From contig MBPM02000006.1 of NCBI GenBank assembly GCA_001695595.3, positions 124,001 through 188,000 of the forward strand: a stretch of 64,000 nucleotides of DNA, written 5' to 3'. Below the pieces are notes generated by a model. It had not been told where the DNA came from, did no database searches, and saw nothing but the letters and a program-made list of their open reading frames with translations. Of the stretch, positions 25,311 to 36,457 are shown piece by piece (positions within the stretch are counted from its first letter, which is position 1; every line of letters starts with the position of its first letter). Origin of the DNA: Plasmopara viticola (Eukaryota > Oomycota > Peronosporomycetes > Peronosporales > Peronosporaceae). Made by a program: the position numbers and the translations under genes.

Positions 25311-25320
25311 AACACCCTAT
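25311..25320. repeat. Target-site duplication AACACCCTAT of the SINE-like insertion (left copy)
   Basis: The 10-bp sequence is repeated perfectly at 25647-25656, directly after the tail of the element. Confidence 0.8.
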
Positions 25321-25646
25321 GCTTCGGAAAAGGTTGGGGTGACGCCCTCCTTCCAAGCGCGGGGGCTAATTGCTCGCGCGCCTCGGGCAGGTGCTCTCGG
25401 GCATCTGCAGGTCTCTAACGAGTCTCACCCTCGACGCGACGGTCTCCAGCACCAGAGCGCCACCTGGGCTCTTACCAAGTCAGAGTTAAACAAAATAATG
25501 GAAGACCCTCACGACCTCGGTGCTGGCTGCACTGCCCGCCGAACGAGACTCGACGTATGCGGACACCACTCTATGCCGTGGACTAGCCAGACCGAGCCTA
25601 GCACGTGCATAACTTGGCACCGCGATAACGAAATACAATACAATAC
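25321..25646 (+). mobile_element. SINE-like non-LTR retroposon, copy 1
   Basis: A 326-bp unit begins GCTTCGGAAAAGGTTGGGG and ends in an (ATACA)n tail. It is flanked by a 10-bp perfect target duplication and is about 95% identical by eye to 53149-53475. Simple-repeat tail, variable-length duplication and small size fit a SINE or a 3' fragment of a LINE. I could not find clear pol III A and B boxes, so the class is unresolved. Its frame of about 111 codons is not considered coding. It inserted into the Polinton after the Polinton had arrived. Confidence 0.8.
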
Positions 25647-25689
25647 AACACCCTATGTATATAAATACACATAATTGATAACATGTCGA

Positions 25690-25990
25690 ACGAATTAACT
25701 TTTGATAAAATATAAGGGCACGTCGATCGAAAGAGTATTCACTTCCGATCCTGGTTATTGTCGCTGGATGCACAACCAACCAAGTCTCAATATTTCTTAG
25801 GATATCAAGATGTTCCTTCACTCCAAGATTTTAGCAATGATAATTCGTATATGATGAGTTGGGGCAACTACAAGGGAAGACGCTGAAGCAAATTAGTCGC
25901 GTCGACTCTAATTATATCGATTGGCTCCGTAAGAATCCATTCGTAATTGAGAAATGCTCTAAGCTTGTCGAAGCTTTACAGATCAAGTAA
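25690..25990 (+). pseudogene. Polinton gene relic: two KYKG/exonuclease-X-C-terminal-like domains
   Basis: In shifted frames of the plus strand, two similar segments can be read. One has KYKG, then DPGYCRW. The other has NYKGKTLKQI, then DSNYIDWL and EKCSKLVEAL, ending in a stop at about 25990. This KYKG ... DPxYxxW pattern is that of the small domain found at the C terminus of exonuclease-X-like proteins and in giant-virus proteins. Stops and at least one frameshift separate the two halves. A function in nucleic-acid processing is inference. Confidence 0.45.
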
Positions 25991-26057
25991 AAGAATATTT
26001 TTTTAATCAGAAGCACATCTCAAATGGTTAGCTGATCACCATTAGGATACTCAGTTT

Positions 26058-27783
26058 TTACGCTGTAGAGTACTCTAAAATCTCCCCGGTTAAGCGATCC
26101 AGCGTTAGCTCTTGTTCGGACACAACCAAAACAAGCATGTTTGTTCCCTGGCAACCAGCGTTGACACCCTGAACCTGAATAGCCTGAGGTACATCTCGCT
26201 CCGTCAGGCGGCTAACGTCAGCGGTAAGGACGCGGTTAGTTAGAGGCCACGTCTGATATTCATGAAGACCATTCACCAGCTCAGAGTTCGATCACCGTTA
26301 ATCGAAGCAATCTTAGCGATCTCGTTGGTCAAGTGGTGGAGGTCCTAGTCATGGCTGATGTCGAAGGTCTGTGCCGAAACAATGCGGACGTTGAAGTTGC
26401 AAACCAATGTGGACGTTGAAGTTGCGAATGCTCGAACCAGGGTGAAGAGTCTGAGGGGCCGAATCGAAACTCTGAAACTCTTGGACAGCAGCAGAAGCAA
26501 AACTACCGGTCTATTCGGCAAAACGAAAGAGGATAACATACTTAGCATTCTTGCCAGAAGCCGAGAGCTGACGATCAAATGCAGCATTAAGCTGAGTCGA
26601 CTGCTTACCTATACCAGCGCGCTGGTAGAACCATTGGGCATAGCAATCGTTGTATCGAACCTTCTTCACGGGCTTAAAGATGATAGTCTGAGGGTTCGAA
26701 AGGAACATACAGTCGAGAAGTCGTGAAAGGCATGTAAGTTCTATCAGTTGTAGGCTCGAGCGAGTTAACCACGGCACCCCAAGCAACTGCAATCAAACCA
26801 GCGACACTAAGAGCATTGTACATTGGGTTTGGACTGGTCGCAGAAGCAACCATTACTGGACATACATTGTCACTCGATAATGTTGTTCCCGTTAGCGTCA
26901 TATTTCTCGATGCATCAACATCAATAGCTGAAGTGCCCTGGTTAACGCGGAAACGAAGACGAATTTGTGGATTAGCCTTCAAGTCAAGCTCCTTGAAAAA
27001 CGGATATAAATCAGTGAGCTTAATCTTAAGCATATAGTTCCACGTCCCTAAATAGCACCAGGTGAGCCAGTGCCAGCTACGAATGCACCGCGACCAAGTT
27101 GATTAGCAATGGTAGTCGTGGCAGATGCAGCACCAGTAGACGGCCACGACGAAGATGAGTCAGCTCCAGCATTTGGAGGGTTAAAGAGAAGACGCTTAGT
27201 GAAACCATCATTTGCCACCGATGCCGTAGCAGAAATAGTACCGGCGGTGAAGGTAGTAGAGATTGATGTGTTATTCGAATACCCGTCTCCGGTAGTAGCG
27301 GTTGCACTACTGTACTTGGTTGATTGAGCAGCATCCGGGTATAGAAATGATTCAGCACCATGCTTCTCAACATACTGAGGGCTGTATTCGGTCTGAGCAC
27401 GGATATTGTTTCAAATAGCTTGTAGTCTGCCATCGAGACAATGGTTATACCATTGAGTTCAAGCGACATCGAATCGATGACGTTAAAGTTGCCACACTTG
27501 AGACCAACACAAAATCTGTTGGTTGCATTCTGTACATTTGTAGCGTGCGTGTTCTTCATCAAAACCCTGTATGGTAGCATAATGTAAGCATCGCGGAGGC
27601 AGGCAAATCCTTCACTACCATTAAGCTGGGACGTAGCGTCGATAGTGATAACACCGTTTTGGTACGAACCTTGGTTAAGATCGATAACAAAAGGCACGCG
27701 CTTGCCAGAGGAGACCTTAATCTCCGGATCACTCTTGAGCGAGCTCTGGTAAAGGTGTTGGTCGGAAAGTTTGTTTCAGACAT
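26058..27783 (-). pseudogene. Polinton major capsid protein (double jelly-roll), broken
   Basis: Minus-strand frames chain from an ATG at 27783 to a stop at 26058. Conserved-looking blocks occur in order: PFVIDLNQGSYQNGVITID and TSQLNGSEGFACLRDAYIM (near 27690-27580), then MSLELNGITI. Later come LKIKLTDLYPFFKELD and IRLRFRVNQG at about 27030-26930, FDRQLSASGKNAKYVILFRF at about 26580, and a C-terminal block ending ILEYSTA. Breaks include a one-base loss near 27725, a shift near 27340 and shifts near 26720 and 26500. The length (about 570 codons) and block order match capsids of Polintons and polinton-like viruses. It is divergent from the protease, with 47 bp between the start codons. Not functional as it stands. 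Confidence 0.82.
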
Positions 27784-27830
27784 CGTTGAATCTGTATCTC
27801 GATCAATATAGTTTCATTGGATTAATTATT

Positions 27831-28203
27831 ATGAATAGCCTTGTTTAGCCAACTACCAGTGATCACGATCTTATTGAACTCGCTGAGAAGATGGGGGTTC
27901 AGCTCGATTATATATTCGAGTCAAGTGAGATCACTCAGCCGCTTCCGAAAAATGGATCATATCTGATTTTGCTACGACAACCTAATACGGATGTAGGACA
28001 CAGGACAGCTGTTCACAATGGCGAACATTTTGATAGCATGGGAGAAGCGGCACCTACGAAGTATGGAGTCGGGCGATATAATATCAAGGTACGTATGGCG
28101 ACTATTGCGGATCCTTCTGTATGCTTCGGTTATATTCCAAGCAGCACAACAGACTTGATGTATTTAAGAACATGAAAGATCTGAATTTGTCAATTTTGGA
28201 CTA
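27831..28203 (+). pseudogene. Polinton adenain-like cysteine protease, broken
   Basis: The frame starts at an ATG at 27831 and meets an in-frame TAG at codon 6. It reopens with LILLRQPNTDVGH, which holds the expected catalytic histidine, and GEHFDSMG, the acidic/aromatic block. A frameshift near 28090 then moves the catalytic region YCGSFC into the next frame, which runs to a stop at 28203. The order His, Asp block, Gln/Cys matches adenovirus-type maturation proteases of Polintons. The residue after the catalytic His is Arg where Trp is usual. Two inactivating lesions make it a pseudogene. Confidence 0.75.
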
Positions 28204-28228
28204 AATATCTTTTAGGAATATAGCAATA

Positions 28229-28984
28229 ATGTATCGCGAATTGACGATTTCCAGCGATGTTCCAGCCACCAAGCTGACCAAAGCTCTCAAGACAGATAAG
28301 CTAAGTCTTACTGCAAACCAACTCAAGGGTTCAGGCTCCGTTATCTATCTCCACCCAGCTTCGTATGAGAAAGCACTAAAGGCTCGCAAGGCAGGTCGTG
28401 GTGTTAGACTTGATATCACACGTCATGAAATCAAAAAGGATAGAAGAAGCTCCTTTCTCGATCTCATGACGTGTGATCCATTTATAATAAAATCAAATCT
28501 GAATTATCGACAGCATTCAAATTTGTAAAAGACAGCGGATTGCTTTCAAAGGGATAAGACGCGGCGGTTCCGGCTCTTACGACAGCGTTTGGAGCCCCTT
28601 AAGCAGGAATCCCCGCAAGAGCAGCTATTAAGTCATTGACAGGGGTTTGCGTATATGGCTCTGACAGCGATGTAGAGAAAGAAGGTGGCCGTATTTCGGT
28701 AGCGGATGTTAAGAAGGCGGCAAAGAATGCACTATCGTACGCTAAACGTAGAAGTGTTTTAACAGATGCGGTCAATGCAAGTAAAAAGTTTTTACTATCA
28801 AAAGCAACAAACCGGGACATGAAACTCTAATCAAGTCAGTGCGAGGTGAGGTAAGAGACGTTATGGATTGGGGGTTGCTACGAAGAAACCCGCTTAAGGT
28901 TCGCCCGAAGTGAAGGCTAAAACGACTGCACTCCGTGCTAAACGCAAGAAGCCTATGCAAGCAGGATCCTTTCGATTAAATTAA
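28229..28984 (+). pseudogene. Polinton small basic virion-type protein, broken
   Basis: The first frame (28229-28528) contains LSLTANQLKGSGSVIYLHP and KAGRGVRLDITRHEI. After a shift near 28440 the reading continues through 28636-28830 (GSDSDVEKEGGRIS) and ends with a lysine-rich tail, KPMQAGSFRLN, before TAA at 28984. Its place between protease and capsid genes and its basic C terminus suggest a minor virion protein. No named family is assigned. There are at least two shifts and a stop. Confidence 0.5.
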
Positions 28985-29026
28985 TTCCACCCTATTCTGA
29001 TTGTGAGAAAAAATAACACTGAATGT

Positions 29027-29901
29027 TTATTGTTTTGGCCGCAGTAACAACATGATCGATACCGAAGTGTCGCGGAACTCTACTTTCAGATCGTTTTGAT
29101 TTTAGATACTGATCGTGATTGAGGTACGCGCGCCGTCGTGACAGTTCATCCAAGCATACTGACTCGGCTTGTAGCTGATTAGTTGTCCAACTTCAGCATC
29201 ACCACGATCAAATGCACTAAGAATATCACCGGAGGCAACATACTCGTTTTTGACCAGGTCGCATCGAACAATGTAGCTCGAGGTTGGATAAATCTGAGGA
29301 ATGATATTTGATAGCTAAGCACTTGAAACCGTTGCAGACGCTGTAGGATACGTACCAGCAGTCAATCCTACTACTTTATCAAAAGAGGCGTTATCAATGC
29401 TTAGGCGTGGGACACGAGTCGTCGTAGAGAGACCAGTACCGCCTGACGAATAAAGACCACTTGCCGGTCGTGTCCAAGTGCCACCAGCCGTAGGAAGTGT
29501 CGTTGGAGTAGCGCTTAATTCGAATTGAGCAGCATAATCCACACTGTTTTTCGTCAGTTGAATATGAGATACATTCTCACCGGATGGTTTACTGAAATAA
29601 GCACCGACATTTACGAGGTTTGTCTGAATGCGTCGATTAATATCGGTATAGCTGGAAAATCCATCAGGCAACTAACCGATACAGTGGATGTGGCTCCAGC
29701 GGTTGGAACTTCGATTTTAAGTGAATTGTTATAAAACTGAGTTGCATCATTGTTGTATTCAGAGTTATACATCGAAATCGATTGAACCGCGCATGCTAAG
29801 TCCTTAAAGTCAGCAGCACTACCAGGAAAGCTGTATTTCCATGTGCTGTTATAGCCATCCTGAACGAGATAAGTTGAATCGAGCTTAACAATTGAGGCCA
29901 T
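29027..29901 (-). pseudogene. Polinton minor capsid (penton) protein, broken
   Basis: From the ATG at 29901 the frame carries DSTYLVQDGYNSTWKYSFPG. A shift near 29670 leads into FSSYTDINRRIQTNLVNVGA. In-frame stops lie at 29315 (TAG) and 29102 (TAA), between which SSYIVRCDLVKNEYVASGD and QLISYKPSQYAW read cleanly. The last stop is at 29027. Size (about 290 codons) and position beside the ATPase gene fit the single jelly-roll penton protein of Polintons. The identification is by context and general pattern and is less certain than the major capsid. Confidence 0.6.
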
Positions 29902-29939
29902 GCTTGAACAACATTCATCCAATCAAATTTTTCTTAAAA

Positions 29940-30576
29940 CTATTCGATAGATATCGGTTGATCGAAGCTGTATCGAAGCTGTCCTTTTACTGAATCAACA
30001 AACAACATCTAACCTTTCCTCTCAGTAGCCTTATTGTAATAACAGACTATGCTTCGTTCATCCACTTCCCGAATATTGAAGTCTTTGACAACCACAACCA
30101 AATCACCTTTGGTATTGGCTTTTGGGATAGCTACATATTTCGAATTCAATCTAATCATCTTATCATCTTATCAGTTGCAAAGTAGCTGTGGCTAAGGAAA
30201 TGGCACTTAATTTGAAATGTCTGCCTCTGATCATGAAGTGTGAGAAGAGGTTCTTCTGAAGCAGCTTATCGTTGCTATAGTCATCGATGATGACAAGTTC
30301 AGGTTTGATAGAGCTCATTGGTGTATGACGTACCTGATCGACACTTATAGGTGAGTCAGGATCAACGAAAGTGATAAGACCATCAAACTTATCGCGTAGA
30401 TACCCATAAAGCTCTTGATGAGGATGAACATACAGCAGATTGTTCTTACCTGAGGACGAAGGTCCCAACACAATTATTCTGGATAGAGATTTGATATCCA
30501 AATCAGGAATGTTATTCATCGATGCCGACTTGAACTTCTTCGGTAATGATGCACCGAAGTCAGGGATACCGCTCAT
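29940..30576 (-). pseudogene. Polinton packaging ATPase (A32/FtsK-HerA type), broken
   Basis: The ATG at 30576 (MSGIPDFGASLPKKF) is preferred over an upstream GTG. IIVLGPSSSGKN is the Walker A region; it has Asn where Ser or Thr is needed. ELVIIDDY is Walker B, followed by FMIRGRHFKLSAIS. A shift near 30170 leads to a second frame with KMIRLNSKYVAIPKA and FNIREVDE, an in-frame TAG near 30022, and a final stop at 29940. The length (about 212 codons) and motif order match capsid-packaging ATPases. The Walker A change alone should impair ATP binding. Confidence 0.78.
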
Positions 30577-30759
30577 GATTATCGTCTTGTCTGTTTGAGA
30601 ATCGACGCCTCGACCAGCAACTACATATCGGTAAGTACCGGTATCTACAATCAGTTGATGACTACTTAAAGGTAGCACTTATAAATATATTTACTTTTGC
30701 AATTTGCTAACTAGTGCCCAAGTAACTTTTTCAATTTTATCTACATAGGATTAAACAAA

Positions 30760-32774
30760 ATGAGTTCAGGTTTTTCATATCCTCAACCGACTTTCCTGTC
30801 GCCAATATACAACCCGGCATCTTATCTAAAGTTAGATGCAAACGGGTATCTTACCTATGAGTATGCGCAGACGCTTTACCTCGATATGAACAATTACCGC
30901 CTGACTTACATAACAGATATTACCCAAGGAACAGCAACACAAGGTATAGCCCTCGTTCCAGGTACCAATAACGATATTAGCGGAATTGGGGCATTATCTT
31001 GTAGCAGCCCAACCGTTATTGGTTCTACTGAATCATCTGCTCCCTCTTACATAGTCAGTATCACGTCTGGAACAGCCGCTATCAACAAAGCACTTGTATT
31101 AGGAGCATCCGGTGAAATCGGAACGATTAGCTCGCTGACCGCTACTCAGATCACTGGTACGCTACAGACGGCAGCGCAAACCAATATTACATCCTTAGGA
31201 ATTCTTTAAGGGCTCACAATCGCTGGCAATCTGATATTTGCTCAGCATCGCGAACCATAATCGGCCTGTCATCTATCTCAGCGACTACGCTAACTGAAAC
31301 GCTATCTACAGCGAGTCAAACGGGTATCACGTCGTTAGGAACACTCTCAGGACTAACGATTGGAGGTAATCTGGTCTTCACTGGAGGATCGCAAACAATC
31401 ACTGGCCTGTCGTCTATCTCGGCAACAACGCTAACTGGGAAGCTATCTACAGCCGAGCAGACATCGATCACGTCAGTTGGGACACTATCTAATCTCACGC
31501 TATCGATTGGAGGAGCGGGATTGAGCTGTCCCAATATCAAATTCTGGAATTTAACTATTGCATTGTATGACAACTTCGATCATTTGGCATTTATTGGATT
31601 CTCTACGGAGGAGCGGTTGGTCAACAGGCTCTTGTGGTAGATATTAATAAAGATATCGGGGTCGATCCGCACTCTTGATGCGCAAAACCTGAATGGTTCG
31701 AATAAGGTCAGCGGGACACTCGGCGACTTCGGATCGATCAGAATCAGCGGGACTGAAGTTGTCACGAGTTCAAGGCGTATCCAAAATATCGGTAAAATTT
31801 CTTGTGGCGGAACAATGAACGCATTCGGTATCGAAGCAATAGTGTTGCTTTCGTCGATGCAAGTCGAAATATATCAGCAGCAACCCTTTCAACATCTGGT
31901 GATATTACGTGCTCTGGTAGTCTAAAGGGGTTTTTAGCTTATGAAAACTAAGCTTATATAACAACTGTAGGTAACTTAACAGAGTGAGGCATTAATTCTA
32001 CACCTACGGATGAATATTTCTCGATTACAGGCTCGGGTTTTGTCTCTCTGGATGGTGGTTATACGAGAATGCTTAAGTTCTCGGGATCTAATAAGACGCC
32101 CGTTCAGTTTCAAATAGAAGTCCATAATGGATTAGGTGCAACAGCAGCGAATGCGACATGGATAGGAAATGACACAAACAACGATCTTCGTTCTGGAGTA
32201 AATAACTCGACTTCAATGATCCTAACTACGACAGGGCGCCTCAGGATAGGTACAACAAGCCCTTCAGCACCTCAGCATGTCCCCGGGTAATTTGTATTTG
32301 GAGCAGGGGGTACGACAGTATATCGCCTCAGATAGATAGCGGAGCGACAGAATCAGCACTGGGATCGATAACGTACAGTGTTGCTGGTATATTCAGTGGG
32401 TACATTGCATGCACGGCAACGGCGATGACGTCGGATCGACGCCTTAAAAAGAATATTCAATCATGCCTAATTGATCGTGTGAAGCGCTTATGTGATCAAA
32501 TTGATGTCAAATTAAACGAATGGATTGAATCTGAATACCGTCAAGGTCAAGAAGTGGGACTAATTGCTCAAGACCTTGTTTCAGCTCATCTTACCGATCT
32601 AATCAGCGTCTTCTATCGCGATGATATAGAGGGAGGCGAACATTTATCGCTCGAACCATCTAAAGCACAGCTAAACGTTAATTATAGCCGAATCGCCGCG
32701 TATGATAGGAAATGATTCAGCATCTATTGGCTCGAGTCAAAGAGCTTGAAGCAAAAGTCTCGACACTAACATAG
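30760..32774 (+). pseudogene. Polinton spike/fibre protein with C-terminal S74 chaperone domain, broken
   Basis: The first 149 codons are open from ATG 30760. The body is built of repeats of the form ISSLTATQITGTLQTAAQTN followed by ITSLGTLSGLTI, repeating about every 55-60 codons, through several stops and shifts (first stop at 31207). The C-terminal frame 32425-32715 holds TSDRRLKKNIQ. This is the start of the peptidase S74 (endosialidase-type) intramolecular chaperone, with the serine that cleaves it from the fibre. The last codons shift frame and end at 32774. Such fibres trimerise and bind host surfaces. S74 tail proteins are known in phages and some eukaryotic DNA viruses. Confidence 0.72.
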
Positions 32775-32992
32775 AGATGAGAATTGATTGCTGGGAAGTT
32801 TCGCCCGTGGCGACAAAGAAGTATCGCGTGTGGCCACCTCGATCACAATGATTCTGAGCGCCGTCATCGATATTATCTCAGACACAAGATTGACTACGCG
32901 CCAGATTCAGCAGATTATATGAGCAAAAAATATCTTTGGTGAAATTTAGAGCAATCATGGGCTGCGGACCAAGCAAAGACTTAAAAAGAATT

Positions 32993-33210
32993 TAACAAGT
33001 GATGAACCAGGTCAAATCGTTGGATCAACACTTTTGAGGGCTGATCAAATCGTAGTATTGGGGGACTCAGTATTTCTCCCTACGGAAAGCGCTAATGGTG
33101 AATCAGCTATCATTGAAATCTCAGTAAATCAGGAAAAATTGAGGTCTAAAAGAATGGCCAAATTCGCCTTGTTCGAAACGGTATCGCTCTCTAAAGAGCT
33201 GGCGCTCTGA
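32993..33210 (+). pseudogene. Short Polinton ORF relic, unknown
   Basis: A frame of about 72 codons reads NLTSDEPGQIVGSTLLRAD and onward to TGA at 33208-33210. The start is lost. No family is recognised. It lies between the spike and the minus-strand block. Confidence 0.3.
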
Positions 33211-33239
33211 CCCTGTCGCTAATTCGCAAACGTCTCCAC

Positions 33240-33800
33240 AATTTATTCTTTTTTTTGTTGGTAAGCCCACATACGACCCCCTTAGGTTTGCGTTGAAGCT
33301 TCAGTTTTTTTGAGCGATTCATCAAGGTCAGTAGCTCACATAGCGGCTTGAGTTTGTTGAGGTCGATCACAAACGATAAGAGTTTATATGATTGCTTTCA
33401 GTTCGGCGACAATTAAATCGGAGTTATCACCATAAATACCACCAAAATTTGAGATGATGCGTGGATTGGAAAAGAACATATTTTTAACTATATTAATCGA
33501 ACGATAATATCCTTAAACTCTGAATCAGAAATTAGTCGGTTAGAATACATATCGACAAGGAGACTTTTAAGCTGCTTGATGATTGATGGATTTTCATTAC
33601 CGAGTTCAAGCTCACCTTTCGACGCATCATACTCAGCTCTGAGAGATTCTAACGGGTCCTCAAGTCGACCATGAAGATAATACTGAAGATGGGTAATCGC
33701 TAAAATCTCCTTGAAGAGTTTTTATCGTCAATACTATACTCTGCCTGATCGATATGTTGCTTAAAAGCAAGTGCTCGAATCATTAAATGTAGCGGATCAC
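33240..33800 (-). pseudogene. Polinton gene relic, unknown, helical
   Basis: In minus-strand frames one reads EILAITHLQYYLHGRLEDPL and IIKQLKSLLVDMYSNRLIS, ending near 33490. More basic residues continue to about 33240 (KLKLQRKPKGVVCG). It is mostly alpha-helical in character, with several frame breaks, and shows no recognised domain. Confidence 0.35.
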
Positions 33801-33803
33801 TGA

Positions 33804-35034
33804 TTACGCGCTGGGACCACATTTACGACGATTGGGTCGGCCAATCACAAGGGTTTTGGCATCAAGATCAGGAATTATGATATACTTACTGCCCAACAGA
33901 CGATAGATGTATGCTGATGGGGTGGCTAAACCTTGGATCTCATTGAGGTCGTATGTTCTCCCGCGACGGACAACTCCTTCAAGCGGGGCGACACCAGCAC
34001 CTCTTAATCCACGACCCTGAAGCCTCCTCTTAACCCCTGACCCTACGCCTGTCGTCCTTACCTGATCAACCATGTTATTCGCCGTTTGGCGAACCGTGCG
34101 CTCGTCTTGTCTATCACTGAACTGATCCACCTCGGTATAGTTTTTAGCATCGGAGTAGCTTTTAGCCTTGATTTGATAGACAGCCTTGGTCGCTTTCATG
34201 GCAGCGGTTGCTGCCTTCAACGCTGATCTTGCAGATTCTGAGTTATTACCCTTAAAGGCTCGCTTCGCCTCATTATATTTCCTCTGAGCTTCGCCATACT
34301 TTAGGAATGCGGCTTCTGATCCATCGTGGAGTTTTTGCAAAGTGTCATCGCGATATTGAGTACCCTCAGAGGATTTTATTCGAGCTGATGTATTTGTCGA
34401 TTTTGTATTGTCGAGATTGGCTCGATTCAATAGCTGAAGATTAGCTTCGAGATTTTGGAACATCATTCTCATAAATGTATCGCTCTAAATCTCCAATCCC
34501 GATCATCAGGCTATTGAAAGTGTCCATCCATCTAATGATTTTCAGAGGATCGTTGAAAACCTTGCCAGAAACCGCTTTGTTCTCGTGGTTTCTAATGTAA
34601 AATGGTTTTGCTGCGGTAGGCTCACTGAAGTAGTAATTTTGATTAGCTTTCACACCACTTTTGATATCTACTATTGGTTTCAGTACAAAGGGAACTCGAA
34701 CTTCTTCAGATGCTATTTTGCTGTAGAAGTCCATAAGAACCTTCCTCGCATCGTTATCAGCATTAGTTAGAGTACTATTCATGTCTTCATCGATTCCAAT
34801 CTTAATTCCATGGCGAGCCTCACCATCGCGTGGCTCAAAGATCGATGCAAGTTTGGTGGTGTATTCGTTAGTGAATAGATCGATATCGTCACGATCTTTC
34901 ACTAAATCGATGAATTTTTGGAATGTCGATCTCCAATCGACTTTTTTAGTAATCGCTGGCTTGCCTCTCCCACTGTCAATACCAAATACACTAATTGATG
35001 AATCATCATTCCACACGTATCCAGTTTTATCCAT
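33804..35034 (-). pseudogene. Polinton conserved-looking protein of unknown function, one frameshift
   Basis: Two long frames overlap, 35034-34441 (197 codons) and 34472-33804 (222 codons), and together make one gene of about 400 codons with a single shift near 34450. The first part is an acidic globular segment (VWNDDSSISVFGIDSGRG). The second is helical and alanine/lysine-rich (AFLKYGEAQRKYNEAKRAF), followed by an arginine/glycine-rich stretch and YIIIPDLDAKTLVIG. This is the least damaged viral gene in the element. The family is not recognised; an internal virion protein is one possibility. Confidence 0.5.
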
Positions 35035-35169
35035 CTGAGATTAATTACCCATGCTCTTGAGGATAGGAATGATTTTCTTTTTCAAACTAGCCGACTAAAG
35101 CTCTGCCTTATTCTTGAAAATAGACCAAAGAAATCGATTCTTACTATCATTGATCTAATGAGGTTGAAG

Positions 35170-35989
35170 TCAATGTGTCAACTCAAAAGTATCTTCAAGA
35201 CGTTGCCTTGAACATAATGCATCGTCACCTTCACTTGGATCGGCGATTTTTTGTTTTCGCGTTAATGAAACGTGATAAAGAGGGCCTTCAAGTCTCATAT
35301 AACTGCTCTCATCGATTGATTTGCTTTCGCCATTATACCAGATGCCCCTAATCTTCTCCTCTGTAGCCACCCAGCCAATCGATCAATAAGTCTTACTCTT
35401 TCTACCCGTTTTGACTGCAATTAATGATCCCTTTTCACCAAGAAATTATCTATTGTCATCCTTACCAGTTTACGCTTAATTGGCTTAATCCGAAGCGCTA
35501 CCCAAGATCGCGCCTCCACTTGATCTTCGGTATCCAGATTTTTTATATTTGTTTTAGCATCTAACATTCTTGGAGTATTGTCGATTCCAACATCAGCTGT
35601 TTGCTGTGTGTTATTGATACTAACATCAGATGTTTGAGATCTCGCTTGAATATTTCTATCAGTTTCTTTGACACGATCAGTATTGTTTGAGCTATTTACC
35701 ATCTGCACACCGCTATCTACTCCAACATCGATCATCACAGATCGAACATTTGGAGTTGAGACCTCAGGGTATGTTTGGGAGTATCCATCGATCAGTGTTT
35801 TTTAGTGACTCAGCAGACTCGGGGTTTCTTAGGGACTGCAGTAATCGCATTCGTGATAACACTTGCCCACGAAGCACCTTCGTACATCCCTCGCTTGGCT
35901 TTGGCTTGTCGAACGCGGCGCTGAACTTTTTCAAGAAGCTCCTGCCGTTTTTGCTCTCTCTGAGGGAGCGATGTAAAATTTGGAAACAT
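35170..35989 (-). pseudogene. Polinton protein with short internal repeats, broken
   Basis: From ATG 35989 the frame reads MFPNFTSLPQREQKRQELLE, a basic N terminus. After two shifts near 35830 and 35760 it enters 35738-35421, where the unit V-[GS]-[IV]-[DN]-[NS] is repeated (VGVDSG, VSINNTQQ, VGIDNTPR). A further frame at 35370-35170 may be the C terminus. Function unknown. Confidence 0.4.
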
Positions 35990-36136
35990 TGTGTCTATAT
36001 CAATCGAATCACAAAAAAATGAAATGAGTAGCCTTAAATACTCTTACCAGTAGCTCGGCATAACTGAGTCATGACGAAAGGGTAAGTACGAATGACAGAT
36101 ACGATTTCGCTCATTTAGAAGATCTAGTTTACGATC

Positions 36137-36334
36137 CTAAATGCAATGGAATGGAACTCCAAAAATCGCTTTCAAGTCATGGCGATACTTACGATTTACT
36201 ACTGTTTTGGGGAAATTCGCGGCTGCATCAAGATCCAGCAACTCATTCTTGATTCGACTCACCTCACGAATAACCCGAAGCTTACGTCTAATCTTAACAA
36301 GCTCACGTTCTTTCTTTACACAACTTGGGCACAT
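36137..36334 (-). CDS. Polinton small basic ORF with CxxC, unknown
   Basis: An intact 65-codon frame starts MCPSCVKKERELVKIRRKL. The CPSC pair and the basic helix after it suggest a small zinc or nucleic-acid binding peptide, but a second CxxC is not seen. It is one of the few undamaged small frames in the element. Confidence 0.35.
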   Translation of the reverse strand: MCPSCVKKERELVKIRRKLRVIREVSRIKNELLDLDAAANFPKTVVNRKYRHDLKAIFGVPFHCI

Positions 36335-36457
36335 TACTATCTTATTGTTATGTATTAAGTCAGATATTACCCAAAAATCTCAGAAATAATAATACTTGAG
36401 ATTATACACTTGAGTCAAAAGCTCACAAAGGATTTCTCTATCAACTTCATTTACAGG

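Noticed and set aside
25339..25674. A 111-codon protein at the SINE-like repeat, and its sibling at 53131-53487
   Set aside because: The frames follow a retroposon with a simple-repeat tail. The differences between copies are not biased to third positions as far as I can see, and no domain is present.
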